Of a DNA stretch of 64,000 nucleotides, positions 39,327-52,024 are shown piece by piece. The DNA lies in the NCBI GenBank assembly GCA_021166775.1, contig JAJPEQ010000013.1, positions 1 to 64,000 of the forward strand. The letters are read 5' to 3'. Origin of the DNA: Comamonas sp. (GTDB lineage: Bacteria > Pseudomonadota > Gammaproteobacteria > Burkholderiales > Burkholderiaceae_C). Both the position numbers and the translations under genes were made by a program. Position 1 is the stretch's first letter. Each line of letters begins with the position of its first letter. The notes under the pieces were generated by a model that saw only the letters and a list, made by a program, of their open reading frames with translations, did not search any database and was not told the origin of the DNA.

Positions 39327-40283
39327 GTGCACCTGATCATTACGGACATCCGCATGGCGCACAGCCGCGTGCTGCGGCTGGGATGGTGGCACGGGCTGGC
39401 AGCGGTGGTCGCGTGCGTCCTGCTGGGTGCCGGCCTGATGTGGCTGGGGCTGCAGGCCGTGGGCACACCCGGGGACAGCGGCGCTCGCGTGCTGGTGTCA
39501 TGGCCGACCCCCGATCGCCTGCTGGAGCGCCAAGAGCGGGCCGCCCGTGCGAGCATCGATGCCATGGCTCGCAAGGTGGGCGCGTTGCAAGCCCGGCTGA
39601 TGCAGCTTGAATCGCTCGATGAACGGGTGCGCGGCCTCGCCGGGCTGCCCGTCATGAAGTGGGAGTCGCGCCCGGGGCAAGGCGGTGTCCTGCTGGACGA
39701 ACGGCCGCTGTCCATGCAGGAGTTCGAAGGCATCCTCAATGATCTGGGGGCGCAGCTCGATGCCCGGCATGACCGGATGGTGGCCATCGAGTCCCGTCTG
39801 GTGGATCAGCAGGCGCGCACGCGCCTGGTGCCGTCGAACTTGCCCGTGATGGGCCACCCGGTCGGCTCGTCGTACGGCACGCGCATCGACCCGATCAACG
39901 GGCACGCGGCGCGGCACACGGGACTGGATTTTCCCGCGCCCACGGGAACGACCATCGCGGCGGCGGCGGGGGGCGTGGTCGTGACGCAGGAATTTCACAA
40001 GGAATACGGCAACATGATCGAGATCTCCCACGGCGACGGCTTGATCACGCGTTATGCCCACGCTTCCAAGGTTTTCGTCAAGAAGGGAGATCTGGTGCGG
40101 CAGGGGCAGAAAATCGCCGCGGTGGGTTCCAGCGGGCGCGTCACCGGGCCCCATCTGCACTTTGAGGTGCTCAAGGATGGCATGTGGCAAAACCCCGGCG
40201 ATTTTCTCTTTGCCGGACGGGGCAAGGCGCCTGTGCGGATGGTTGCGGCGCGCGAACACAAGGTCGAGCCTTCGCAACAGTAA
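39327..40283 (+). CDS. M23 family metallopeptidase
   Basis: 318 residues. One membrane span (about 22-44), a coiled-coil stalk (about 60-165) and a C-terminal LytM/M23 domain. Zinc and catalytic residues are intact: HTGLDFPAPTG (H and D), ITRYAHASK and GPHLHFEV. The likely role is peptidoglycan cross-link cleavage or activation of amidases. GTG 39327 follows AGGGAGG by nine bases, which decided the start. It precedes secA by 149 bases in which I see no further feature. Confidence 0.92.
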   Translation: MHLIITDIRMAHSRVLRLGWWHGLAAVVACVLLGAGLMWLGLQAVGTPGDSGARVLVSWPTPDRLLERQERAARASIDAMARKVGALQARLMQLESLDERVRGLAGLPVMKWESRPGQGGVLLDERPLSMQEFEGILNDLGAQLDARHDRMVAIESRLVDQQARTRLVPSNLPVMGHPVGSSYGTRIDPINGHAARHTGLDFPAPTGTTIAAAAGGVVVTQEFHKEYGNMIEISHGDGLITRYAHASKVFVKKGDLVRQGQKIAAVGSSGRVTGPHLHFEVLKDGMWQNPGDFLFAGRGKAPVRMVAAREHKVEPSQQ

Positions 40284-40432
40284 AATGCTTCGTTTCGCGC
40301 GTTGACCGGACAGCGGGCACTCGATTGCAGACCCTTGCAATTGGCGCCAACAGCCTGCAACTGCGCCTGTTTCTTCTTTAAGGTCAAAGACCGCCTCGTG
40401 GCTTCTCCGGCCGTCGTTGCGGTTGCATCCGC

Positions 40433-43198
<2,766 letters not shown>

Positions 43199-43213
43199 CA
43201 GGAGGAGCACCCC

Positions 43214-44441
<1,228 letters not shown>

Positions 44442-44443
<2 letters not shown>

Positions 44444-44496
44444 ATAAGTAGCGGCTTGCGCTTGTCCAGTGCGGGCTGCAAGCCGAAATGACTGAT
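44442..44496 (+). repeat. Dispersed repeat copy between argJ and the DUF815 gene
   Basis: Plus-orientation diverged copy: agtagcggcttgcgcttgtcc, then a decayed stem, then gcaagccgaaatgac. It fills the whole gap, and its 3' end overlaps the start codon of the following gene (ATG 44488). Confidence 0.6.
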
Positions 44497-45360
44497 AAAC
44501 TGGATCTTCTCATAGCGCGTGCCGACAACCTGATCGCACGCATCGAAGCCATCCTTCCCAAACCCCTGGGCGCCCCCGATTGGGCGGCTTCGATCGCCTG
44601 GCGCTACCGGCGGCGTGCCAGCGGCGGCAGCCTGCTTGCGCCAGTGCGCCACGTGGCGAACCTGAAGCTGGCCGATCTCAAGGAGATCGAGCCGCAGAAG
44701 GAGAAGATCCGCCGCAACACCGAGCAGTTCGTCGCGGGCAAGCCCGCCAACAACGTGCTGCTCACCGGCGCGCGCGGCACGGGCAAGTCCTCGCTCATCA
44801 AGGCCTGCCTGAACGCCTATGCGCCGCAGGGTCTGCGCCTGATCGAGGTGGACAAGAGCGACCTCACCGATCTGCCCGATATCGTGGATGTGGTGGCGCA
44901 GCGCCCCGAGAAGTTCATCGTCTTCTGCGACGACCTGAGCTTTGACGAGGGCGAGCCGGGCTACAAGGCGCTCAAATCCATCCTCGATGGTTCGGTGGCG
45001 GCCGCCACGCCGAACGTGCTGATCTACGCGACGAGCAATCGGCGTCACCTGCTGCCCGAATACATGAAGGAAAACCTCAGCTACACGCACACCGACGATG
45101 GCGAGGTGCATCCGGGCGAGGTGGTCGAGGAAAAAATTTCGCTCTCCGAGCGTTTCGGCCTGTGGGTGAGTTTTTATCCCTTCAATCAGGACGAATACCT
45201 TGCGATCACCGCACAGTGGCTTGCGCACTTCAACGTGGCGCCTGCCGCCATCGAAGCGGCGCGGCCCGAGGCGCTGCTGTGGGCGCTGGAGCGCGGCTCG
45301 CGCAGCGGGCGCGTGGCCTACCAGTTCGCCCGCGACTACGCGGGGCGTGCCGCCTCATGA
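44488..45360 (+). CDS. AAA+ ATPase, DUF815 family
   Basis: 290 residues. P-loop ATPase of the DUF815 family: Walker A LLTGARGTGKSSLIKA (about 92-107), Walker B FIVFCDDLSFDEGE, sensor region LIYATSNRRHLLPE. Length and motif order match the family; its substrate is unknown. It overlaps the MutT-like gene by 4 bases, suggesting joint expression. The ATG was selected because it gives the usual N-terminus. Confidence 0.9.
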   Translation: MTDKLDLLIARADNLIARIEAILPKPLGAPDWAASIAWRYRRRASGGSLLAPVRHVANLKLADLKEIEPQKEKIRRNTEQFVAGKPANNVLLTGARGTGKSSLIKACLNAYAPQGLRLIEVDKSDLTDLPDIVDVVAQRPEKFIVFCDDLSFDEGEPGYKALKSILDGSVAAATPNVLIYATSNRRHLLPEYMKENLSYTHTDDGEVHPGEVVEEKISLSERFGLWVSFYPFNQDEYLAITAQWLAHFNVAPAAIEAARPEALLWALERGSRSGRVAYQFARDYAGRAAS

Positions 45361-45785
45361 CGCGGCCCTGGACCGAAGTCGCGGCGGGCATCCTGCTGCG
45401 TGCCGATGGCCGCATGCTGCTGTCCTCGCGCCCGCCCGGCAAGCCCTATGAGGGCTATTGGGAGTTTCCCGGCGGCAAGATCGAGGCGGGCGAAAGCGTG
45501 GAGCAGGCGCTGCGGCGCGAGTTGCAGGAGGAACTCGGCATCACGATCGCCGCCGCGCAGCGCTGGAAGGTGACGGAGCACGACTATCCGCATGCGCTCG
45601 TACGCCTGCACTGGTGCAAGGTATTCGAGTGGCGGGGCGAATTCGAGATGCGCGAAGGCCAGAGCATGGCCTGGCAGACCTGGCCGCCCACGGTACGCCC
45701 GCTGTTGCCCGGCGCCTTTCCAGTGCTCAAGATGCTGGCGCAGGAGTGGGGCCTGCCCTTTGACGCGGCTGCGTTGGGCGGCTGA
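45357..45785 (+). CDS. MutT-like Nudix hydrolase
   Basis: 142 residues. Probable 8-oxo-dGTP diphosphatase. The full Nudix box is present, GGKIEAGESVEQALRRELQEELGI, preceded by RPPGKPYEGYWEFPGG; both are typical of MutT. It follows the DUF815 ATPase with an ATGA overlap. In many betaproteobacteria such a gene lies between secA/argJ and yacG, so this is an expected neighbourhood. Confidence 0.92.
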   Translation: MTRPWTEVAAGILLRADGRMLLSSRPPGKPYEGYWEFPGGKIEAGESVEQALRRELQEELGITIAAAQRWKVTEHDYPHALVRLHWCKVFEWRGEFEMREGQSMAWQTWPPTVRPLLPGAFPVLKMLAQEWGLPFDAAALGG

Positions 45786-45787
45786 CA

Positions 45788-45846
45788 CTCATTTTTAAAT
45801 AGCTTCCAGCGCTTTCTGGTATTGTGCTTGAGGCCGATTTCTTTTG
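45788..45846 (+). repeat. Dispersed repeat copy between the MutT-like gene and yacG
   Basis: Plus-orientation copy: aaatagcttccagcgctt, tctggtattgtgcttgaggcc, gatttcttttgaa. The right half of the hairpin has decayed. It lies between two convergent genes. Confidence 0.7.
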
Positions 45847-45849
45847 AAT

Positions 45850-46071
45850 TCAGGGCTGCTGCTTCGGGTCGCCGAAAGGTGCATCTTCTGGCGGGATGTC
45901 GCTAGGCACGCGAAAATCCTCGGCCGCCCAGGCCCCCAGGTCGATCTGCTTGCAACGTTCGCTGCAAAACGGTCGGTAACGGTTGCCGGGGGCGAACAGG
46001 CTGGGCTGGCCGCAGGTGGGACAGGGCACGGTGATGGGCGCAGCGGGAGCGCCTTCGGGCGATTCAGTCAT
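45850..46071 (-). CDS. yacG: DNA gyrase inhibitor / zinc protein YacG
   Basis: 73 residues from ATG 46071. Small zinc protein reported to bind and inhibit gyrase. The four zinc cysteines lie in CPTCG and [15 protein letters not shown]; an acidic tail follows. Length is typical. It is convergent with the MutT-like gene and divergent from the rhodanese gene. Confidence 0.94.
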   Translation of the reverse strand: MTESPEGAPAAPITVPCPTCGQPSLFAPGNRYRPFCSERCKQIDLGAWAAEDFRVPSDIPPEDAPFGDPKQQP

Positions 46072-46148
46072 AAGCAAAGCAGAAAAAAGTCGTTGGCTAC
46101 CTGGATTGTCGGCAAGACAATACCCGGTTCGGCCGGGTCGATGAAAAC

Positions 46149-47084
46149 ATGAAGTATTGGGTGGTTGCCATTTTGCTGTGGTGCGGTGCGGCGCTTGCCG
46201 GTGAGCCGGTGCTCACGTCCGAAGGGCTGCAGCCGCTGCTTTCCTCGCCGCAGGTGCGCATTGTCGACATCCGCGATGCCCAGAGCTTTGCCGGTGGGCA
46301 TATCCAGGGGGCGCAGAACGCCCCGTACAACGAATGGCTGGGCCCCCCCGAGAATTTCGGTATTCTGCCGCCCGCGCAGGACATGGTGGCGCTGGTGCAG
46401 CGCCTGGGCCTCACGCCCGAGAGCCACGTCGTCGTCGTCTCGGCCGGCAGCGATGGCACGGATTTTGGCGCTGCGGCGCGCGTGTACTGGATGCTCAAGT
46501 CGCTGGGGATGAAGTCGCTGTCCATCCTCGATGGCGGCATGCAGGCCTGGGATTTCGACGGCATGGGCACGACGAAATCACTGACTCCGGTCGCCAGGAC
46601 CGATTGGACGCCCGCGTTCAACCCACGCTGGACGGCCACGCGCGAGCAGGTGCTGGAGCATGTGCGCAAGCACGATGCGACCCTGCTGGACGTGCGGCCG
46701 CAAAATTTCTACCTGGGCCAGTTCAAAGCGCCGATGGCGCGCATGGCAGGCACCATCCCCGGCGCGCTCCATCAAGATTTCATGCGCTGGGTGCAAAACG
46801 GTTCGGCCAATGCGGTGCCGGCGGATGAGGCACGCACGCTCGCCGCCGAGGTCAAGCGCCCTGCGGGCCAGGATCTGGTGCTGTTTTGCAATACCGGCGT
46901 GTGGTCGGCGCTGGTGTGGTTCGAGATGCACGAGATCGTCGGCCTCGAGGACGTGAAAATCTACCCCGGATCCATGGTCGACTGGGTGCAGGCGCCCACG
47001 CCGCTGCCCATGCTCAATGCCCCGAGCCGTGGCACGCAGATCACGCAGGCCTTTGAGCAGGCGTGGAAAAATCTGAAGAAATGA
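46149..47084 (+). CDS. Exported tandem-rhodanese sulfurtransferase
   Basis: 311 residues. Signal peptide [20 protein letters not shown], then two rhodanese domains (about 22-140 and 158-285). The second has the catalytic persulfide cysteine C247 ([17 protein letters not shown]); the equivalent position in the first reads [10 protein letters not shown], so that domain is inactive as expected. Likely periplasmic transfer of sulfane sulfur, with thiosulfate as donor the common guess. It overlaps the YeeE/YedE gene by 4 bases, linking it to sulfur uptake. Confidence 0.9.
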   Translation: MKYWVVAILLWCGAALAGEPVLTSEGLQPLLSSPQVRIVDIRDAQSFAGGHIQGAQNAPYNEWLGPPENFGILPPAQDMVALVQRLGLTPESHVVVVSAGSDGTDFGAAARVYWMLKSLGMKSLSILDGGMQAWDFDGMGTTKSLTPVARTDWTPAFNPRWTATREQVLEHVRKHDATLLDVRPQNFYLGQFKAPMARMAGTIPGALHQDFMRWVQNGSANAVPADEARTLAAEVKRPAGQDLVLFCNTGVWSALVWFEMHEIVGLEDVKIYPGSMVDWVQAPTPLPMLNAPSRGTQITQAFEQAWKNLKK

Positions 47085-48181
47085 AGACGCGTCTGCCCAT
47101 TGCCGCCATGATGGCGGTCTTCTTTGCCTGGTTGCTCTGGAGCGTTTCGATGCGCCAGGCGCTGCTGTTCCTGGTCGGTATCGGCCTGGGTGTGGCGCTG
47201 GCGGGCCAGCGCTTCGGCTTCACCACGGCGTGGCGCATTCTGGTGGAGGACAAGAACCCGAGCGGGGTGTTCGGCCAGCTGATCGCGTTCGGCCTGGCGG
47301 CCATCCTGTGCATGCCCTTGCTCGGGCACTATTCCGAGCTGACGGCAGCGCTCGGCCCGCCCAGCGTGAGCCTGCTCGTCGGCGCCTTCACCTTCGGCCT
47401 GTGCATGCAGGTGGCCGATGGCTGCGGCAGCGGCGTGTTTTACAAGGCGGGCATGGGCATACCGCTGAATGTGGCCATCCTGCCGCTTTTTGCCATTGGC
47501 AGTTTCTTCGGCAGCTGGCATCTGGGCTGGTGGTTGAGCCTGGGCAGCACCGAACCCCTGGGTTTCGTCACCGAATGGGGCTGGCCGAAGGCGCTGGCGG
47601 GCACCCTGGTGGCCCTGGTGGCGATTGGCGCGGGGGTGGCCTGGTACACACGCGCGTGGCATCGGTCGCACGGCAGCGCCGCGCCCGCGCTGTTCGCGCG
47701 CAAGTGGGTCGTGGGCGCCCTCCTGATCGCGGTCTTCGCCACGCTGGCGCTCTTGATCTCGGGCAACCCCTGGGGCATCGTCTACGGCCCGGCGTTGTGG
47801 GTGGCCAAGATCGGGCAGTCGGCTGGCGTGATCGACCCCACGCACAACTGGTTCTGGAGCATGCCGGGCAATGCGGCGCTGCTGCAACAGACGGTGCTGC
47901 TGGACGTGACGACCATCACCAACATCGGCATCCTGGCGGGCGCGCTCTGGGTGAGCGCGGACAAGCCGCCCGCGCACAAGTCGCTCACCGGCAGACAATG
48001 GGCTGTGGCCCTGAGCGCGGGGCTGCTGCTTGGCTACAGCTCACGGCTGGCGTTTGGCTGCAATATCGGCGCCATGTTTTCCGGTATTTCGACCGGGTCG
48101 ATCCACGGCTGGATCTGGGCGCCGATGGCGTTTGCCGGCACCCTTTTCGGCCTGCGCATCCGCAGGCGGCTGGGCTATTGA
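47081..48181 (+). CDS. YeeE/YedE family transporter
   Basis: 366 residues, about ten hydrophobic segments. Belongs to the YeeE/YedE (TsuA) family of thiosulfate or sulfur-containing ion importers. Conserved cysteines on the proposed path are present at C108, C115 (GLCMQVADGCGSG) and C327 (FGCNIGAMFSGIS). It lies in a cassette with the exported rhodanese upstream and a 54-residue membrane peptide 17 bases downstream. The substrate was not shown; thiosulfate or persulfide are the likely choices. No TusA/TsuB gene is adjacent. Confidence 0.88.
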   Translation: MKTRLPIAAMMAVFFAWLLWSVSMRQALLFLVGIGLGVALAGQRFGFTTAWRILVEDKNPSGVFGQLIAFGLAAILCMPLLGHYSELTAALGPPSVSLLVGAFTFGLCMQVADGCGSGVFYKAGMGIPLNVAILPLFAIGSFFGSWHLGWWLSLGSTEPLGFVTEWGWPKALAGTLVALVAIGAGVAWYTRAWHRSHGSAAPALFARKWVVGALLIAVFATLALLISGNPWGIVYGPALWVAKIGQSAGVIDPTHNWFWSMPGNAALLQQTVLLDVTTITNIGILAGALWVSADKPPAHKSLTGRQWAVALSAGLLLGYSSRLAFGCNIGAMFSGISTGSIHGWIWAPMAFAGTLFGLRIRRRLGY

Positions 48182-48198
48182 GAAAGGGTGGGCACGCG

Positions 48199-48363
48199 AT
48201 GAAATCAGGTCTGCTGCGCACCGTCTTCTGGGTGCTGTTCGCCGCTTTCCTCGCGTGGGACTATGCGGCTTCGCCTGCGGTGGATCTGCGCTGGGAACTG
48301 GCGCCGATCTCGGCCGGGTCGGGCCAGGCCACCCGGGGCGGGCACTGCTCCATGCCCGACTGA
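48199..48363 (+). CDS. Small membrane-anchored peptide, unknown
   Basis: 54 residues (MKSGLLRTVFWVLFAAFLAW, then about 34 more). One hydrophobic segment at 5-22 and a short tail that ends GGHCSMPD with a single cysteine near the C-terminus. I do not recognise a family. Evidence that it is real: agaaagg upstream of the ATG, a position 17 bases after the YeeE/YedE stop on the same strand, and a following hairpin. It could be an accessory subunit of the transporter; that is inference. Confidence 0.55.
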   Translation: MKSGLLRTVFWVLFAAFLAWDYAASPAVDLRWELAPISAGSGQATRGGHCSMPD

Positions 48364-48373
48364 GACAGCGCAA

Positions 48374-48398
48374 CGAGGTCGGTCGAGGGCCGACCTCG
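48374..48398. terminator. Hairpin between the sulfur cassette and grxD
   Basis: Perfect 9-bp stem CGAGGTCGG (48374-48382) with CCGACCTCG (48390-48398), 7-nt loop, between convergent genes. No T-tract, so the terminator role rests on position. Confidence 0.5.
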
Positions 48399-48404
48399 CA
48401 AGGC

Positions 48405-48731
48405 TCAGGCCTGGATGGTTTCCAGCAGCGTCTTGAGCTCGCCCGACTCGTACATTTCCATCATGATGTCGGCGCCGCCGACCAGCTCGCCCTTGACGTA
48501 GAGCTGCGGGATCGTCGGCCAGTTGCTGTATTCCTTCACACCCTGGCGGATCTCGTCGTCATCGAGCACATTGACCGTGGCCAGCTGGTCCAGATCCACG
48601 TTCAGTGCCTTGAGGATCTGCACCGCGCGGCCGGAGAAACCGCACATGGGGAAATGGGCGTCGCCCTTCATGAAAAGAAGGATGTCGTTGTTCTTGACCA
48701 GTTGGTCGATGCGTTGCTGGACGTCGCTCAT
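48405..48731 (-). CDS. grxD: Monothiol glutaredoxin Grx4
   Basis: 108 residues. CGFS-type glutaredoxin for iron-sulfur cluster carriage: PMCGFSGRAVQIL holds the active cysteine, and WPTIPQLYVKGELVGGADIMMEM the GSH site. ATG 48731 gives the canonical N-terminus. It is preceded by prmC and prfA in the same direction, the usual betaproteobacterial order. Confidence 0.96.
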   Translation of the reverse strand: MSDVQQRIDQLVKNNDILLFMKGDAHFPMCGFSGRAVQILKALNVDLDQLATVNVLDDDEIRQGVKEYSNWPTIPQLYVKGELVGGADIMMEMYESGELKTLLETIQA

Positions 48732-48778
48732 CGGGATACTCCTGAAATCAGTGCCGCCCATGCCGGGCGGGGTGTGGA

Positions 48779-49639
48779 TTATTTCACCATCGGCCCGCCA
48801 TCGGTGGGGTTTCGGGGTATTGCCCCGCCGCTGCATCGGACAATACCCGCGAGGTCCTTGCGGCTTTGTACCTGTGTGAACCCTTGGGCCGACAGCAGGG
48901 CACGTACTGTGGCAGCCTGATCATGCCCGTGCTCCAGCAGTAGCCAGCCGCCGGGCGGCAGGTGCGCAGGGGCCTGCGCAATGATGCTGCGGATCGCCTC
49001 CAGCCCGTCGGCGCCGCTGGTGAGCGCCATGCGCGGCTCGTGGCCGAGCGCCGTCAGGTGTGGGTCGCCTTCGGCGATGTAGGGCGGGTTGCTCACGATC
49101 AGGTCAAAGCGCCCGCCGCCCAGCCCCTGCAGCCAGTCGCCCTGCTGCAGCCGGATGGGCAGGCCCAGGCGTGCGGCATTGTGGCGCGCCACCTCCAGTG
49201 CCTCCGGGCTCTTGTCGACGGCGGTCACGAGAGCGTCCGGGCGCTGCGCCTGCAGGGCCAGCGCGATCGCGCCGCTGCCCGTGCCCAGGTCGGCGATGCG
49301 GGGCGCGGTCAGCGGCGCCGCGATTTCAAGCGCCCAATCCACCAGTGTCTCGGTGTCGGGGCGGGGATCGAGCACGCTGGCGTTGATGTCCAGATCCAGC
49401 CCGTAAAACGCCTTGCGTCCCACGAGATAGGCGATGGGCTCGCCCGCCAGGCGCCGTTCGCAACAGGCATTGAAGCTGTCCAGGGCCTCGGGTGGCAGCG
49501 GTTCATCGTCGTGCGCGAGCAGCCAGGCCCGGTCATGCGGCACGCGGCCCAAGGCGTGCAACAGCAGCATCTGCGCGTCGATGCGCGCGAGGCCTTTGTC
49601 TTGCGCCCCGGCCAGCGCCTGCCTCAGGGTGATGTTCAT
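48779..49639 (-). CDS. prmC: Release-factor glutamine methyltransferase
   Basis: 286 residues from ATG 49639. SAM-dependent methyltransferase that modifies the GGQ glutamine of release factors. A helical N-terminal domain, the SAM motif IADLGTGSGAIALAL (about 115-130), and the catalytic SNPPYIAEGD. Its substrate, PrfA, is encoded just upstream. A dispersed repeat overlaps its start codon region, so an in-frame upstream extension (MAQSLAHQA...) was rejected. Confidence 0.96.
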   Translation of the reverse strand: MNITLRQALAGAQDKGLARIDAQMLLLHALGRVPHDRAWLLAHDDEPLPPEALDSFNACCERRLAGEPIAYLVGRKAFYGLDLDINASVLDPRPDTETLVDWALEIAAPLTAPRIADLGTGSGAIALALQAQRPDALVTAVDKSPEALEVARHNAARLGLPIRLQQGDWLQGLGGGRFDLIVSNPPYIAEGDPHLTALGHEPRMALTSGADGLEAIRSIIAQAPAHLPPGGWLLLEHGHDQAATVRALLSAQGFTQVQSRKDLAGIVRCSGGAIPRNPTDGGPMVK

Positions 49640-49700
49640 CAATTCAGGAGCTGCTTGCGCTTGATGGGCAAGCGATTGAGCCAAATTTCATTCATATCTT
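49636..49700 (+). repeat. Dispersed repeat, reference copy (prmC 5' side)
   Basis: Best-preserved copy, used here to define the family: aattcaggagctgc, stem CGCTTG-ATGGG-CAAGCG, then attgagccaaatttcattcat. Seven other sites in the window match it, at 9635, 14691, 23043, 26798, 44442, 45788 and 54413, in both orientations. This copy lies between prfA and prmC and includes the prmC start codon. Confidence 0.75.
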
Positions 49701-49764
49701 CCAGACCACGGGCACCCACCCCCAACCCTCCCGGCGGGAGGGGGGCGGATACCGCCGACACCAC

Positions 49765-50844
49765 TCAAACCTCCTCCAGCTGCGCCAGCAGCTCCGCCTC
49801 GTGTGCGTGCTGCAGCGCGTCGAGCACCTCGCCGAGGTCGCCGTCCATCACCATCTGCAGCTTGTAGAGCGTGAGGTTGATGCGGTGATCCGTCAGGCGC
49901 CCCTGCGGGAAGTTGTAGGTGCGGATGCGGTCTGAACGATCGCCGCTGCCCACCAGGCCTTTCCTGAGGGTGGCTTCCCTGGCGGCGCGCTCGCTGCGCT
50001 CCTTTTCCTGAAGCCGCGCCTGCAGCACGCGCAGCGCCTGCGCCTTGTTGGCGTGCTGGCTGCGTCCGTCCTGACATTCGGCCACGATGCCGGTGGGCAG
50101 GTGCACCACGCGCACCGCCGAATCGGTCTTGTTGATGTGCTGCCCGCCCGCGCCGCTGGCGCGAAAGGTGTCGATGCGCAGCTCGGCCGGGTTGAGCGTG
50201 ATGGCCTCGTGCTCGTCGGGTTCGGGCATCACCGCCACCGTGCAGGCGCTGGTGTGGATGCGCCCCTGTGTTTCGGTGACCGGCACGCGCTGCACGCGAT
50301 GCCCGCCCGATTCAAAGCGCAGGCGGCCGAAGACCTGCTCGCCCTCGACGCGCAGTACCACCTCCTTGTAGCCGCCCAGCTCGCTTTCGTGCGCGCTCAT
50401 CACCTCCACGCGCCAGCCCACGTTGGCGGCGTAGCGCGTGTACATGCGGGCGAGGTCGGCGGCGAACAGCGCGGATTCATCACCGCCCGTGCCCGCGCGG
50501 ATTTCGACGAAGGCGTTGCGCGCATCCTGGGGGTCCTTGGGCAGCAGCAGACGCTGCAGCTCGCCCTCCAAGTGGACCAGTTCGGCCTGCGCGCTGCTGA
50601 TCTCCTCCTGCGCCATCCCGGCCATGTCGGGGTCGGCGAGCAGCTCTTGCGCGGCGGCCAGATCGCGCTCGCGCTGCTGCCAGCGCGCCCAGCGCTGGGC
50701 CACTGCCGCCACCTCGGTGTGCTCGCGCGACAGCGCCATGAACTTGGCCATGTCGGCCATCACGTCGGGCTGGGCGAGAAGGAAGTCGAGTTCGGACAAC
50801 CGTTCAGCATGGCGAGCCAGACGCTCGCGGAGAAATTGTTGCAT
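49765..50844 (-). CDS. prfA: Peptide chain release factor 1
   Basis: 359 residues. Terminates translation at UAA and UAG. The stop-codon recognition loop is of the RF1 type ([12 protein letters not shown]), and the peptidyl-hydrolysis motif is [21 protein letters not shown] 50844 gives the usual RF1 N-terminus; the longer open frame upstream was rejected. hemA, usually directly upstream of prfA, is absent here; the 5' side (50845-51091) shows no gene I can support. Confidence 0.97.
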   Translation of the reverse strand: MQQFLRERLARHAERLSELDFLLAQPDVMADMAKFMALSREHTEVAAVAQRWARWQQRERDLAAAQELLADPDMAGMAQEEISSAQAELVHLEGELQRLLLPKDPQDARNAFVEIRAGTGGDESALFAADLARMYTRYAANVGWRVEVMSAHESELGGYKEVVLRVEGEQVFGRLRFESGGHRVQRVPVTETQGRIHTSACTVAVMPEPDEHEAITLNPAELRIDTFRASGAGGQHINKTDSAVRVVHLPTGIVAECQDGRSQHANKAQALRVLQARLQEKERSERAAREATLRKGLVGSGDRSDRIRTYNFPQGRLTDHRINLTLYKLQMVMDGDLGEVLDALQHAHEAELLAQLEEV

Positions 50845-51091
50845 CACGGCCCAATTGTCGCTGTCTTTCTTGAGGGAGTTGACCCGTCCTGACCAGTGTT
50901 GGCACCTGGAATCGCCCCGCGTTTCCGGGAGGCTGGCTGCTTTGAGTTGAGCCGGCGGTCTCGGTCTGCAAAGCGAGCTGGCGCCAGTCGTTTGTCTCAG
51001 TCTCGGCCGACGGGATGCGCCCAATGGGTTCGAGCAGTTGGGCGGGATGGACATGGCTGTCTCCCTTGCTGCCCCCGAAGGTTGATGCCGG

Positions 51092-51249
51092 ATGTCCTAT
51101 CCCGACGTGGTGCGCGAGCTGCTGCAGTTGCCGCGCGGCGAGCTCGTGGTGTGCGGCATGGCCCTGGCGTGGCCCGATCCGCAGGCGCCGGTCAACGGCG
51201 CCCGCACGCCACGCCTGCCCTGGCCGACTATCTCACGGTACTTGAGTGA
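51092..51249 (+). pseudogene. Nitroreductase C-terminal remnant
   Basis: A short stretch reads [34 protein letters not shown] (in part), which matches the C-terminal end of NfsB/NfnB-type nitroreductases, with a stop codon upstream in the same frame. The expected ending continues as ALADYLTVLE in the +2 frame, so at least one frameshift lies around 51200-51220. The first two thirds of the gene are missing; possible remains from 51015 (reading [17 protein letters not shown]) are too weak to claim. The 3' end overlaps the convergent engB by 17 bases. Confidence 0.6.
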
Positions 51250-51949
51250 CGAGCGTTGGCTCATCGGTGGTGGCGGCACCTGCCGGATGAGTCCACTGCC
51301 AGAGCAGGTGCGCCACCTCGGTCACCCCCTGTTTCTTCAGCGCGGAGAACAGCCGCACCTCGCCCCCGCCGGCCTGTAGCCGTACGATGGAAAGGGCCTT
51401 GGCCTGCTCCGCGCGGGCGAGCTTGTCCGCCTTGGTCAGCAGCACCAGGAACCGCAGCCCCGCCTGGACACGCGGGCGCAGCGCATCGAGCAGGGCTTCG
51501 TCGAGTTCCGTCAGGCCCAGGCGCGGATCGCACAGCAGCACGAAGGCCGAGAGGCTTTCCCGTTGCACCAGGTAGTTGAGCATCACCCGCTGCCAGCGCA
51601 GCTTGTCTTCGCGCGACACCGCCGCGTAGCCGTAGCCCGGCAGGTCGGCGAGCACCGCGTCCGTCACGCCTTGCTTGCCCAGCGCAAACAGGTTGATGTG
51701 CTGCGTGCGGCCGGGCTTCTTGGAAGCGAAGGCGAGCTGACGCTGTTGGGTGAGCGTGTTGATCGCCGTGGATTTGCCCGCGTTGGAACGCCCGACGAAA
51801 GCGATTTCGGGCACGGTGACCGTGGGCAGCTGGTTCAGGGTCGACGCCGTCGTCAAAAAGCGCGCCGTATGCATCCAGGCCAGGGCCGCGCGGTCTTCGG
51901 AGGTCGGCGATGAGGGCGCTGCGGAGGCTGGTGCGGGGGTCTGGGACAT
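51233..51949 (-). CDS. engB: Ribosome biogenesis GTPase EngB (YihA/YsxC)
   Basis: 238 residues. GTPase needed for 50S assembly. G1 FVGRSNAGKSTAIN, G2/G3 GRTQHINLFALG and DLPGYGYAAV, G4 LLTKADKL. The C-terminal extension after about residue 220 (HPAGAATTDE) runs into the nitroreductase remnant, so the original gene end may have been altered there. Divergent from cytochrome c4 with a 75-base gap. Confidence 0.95.
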   Translation of the reverse strand: MSQTPAPASAAPSSPTSEDRAALAWMHTARFLTTASTLNQLPTVTVPEIAFVGRSNAGKSTAINTLTQQRQLAFASKKPGRTQHINLFALGKQGVTDAVLADLPGYGYAAVSREDKLRWQRVMLNYLVQRESLSAFVLLCDPRLGLTELDEALLDALRPRVQAGLRFLVLLTKADKLARAEQAKALSIVRLQAGGGEVRLFSALKKQGVTEVAHLLWQWTHPAGAATTDEPTLVTQVP

Positions 51950-52024
51950 GAGGCGCGTCGTTTGGGGATGATCGACATTGTAGAATCCGAGGGTTTTTGC
52001 GCCCATAACTTCAAATTCGTCGCC

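Noticed and set aside
46149-47084. Considered whether the first rhodanese domain lacking its cysteine is a damaged gene.
   Set aside because: Tandem rhodaneses normally have an inactive N-terminal domain, and the reading frame is intact.
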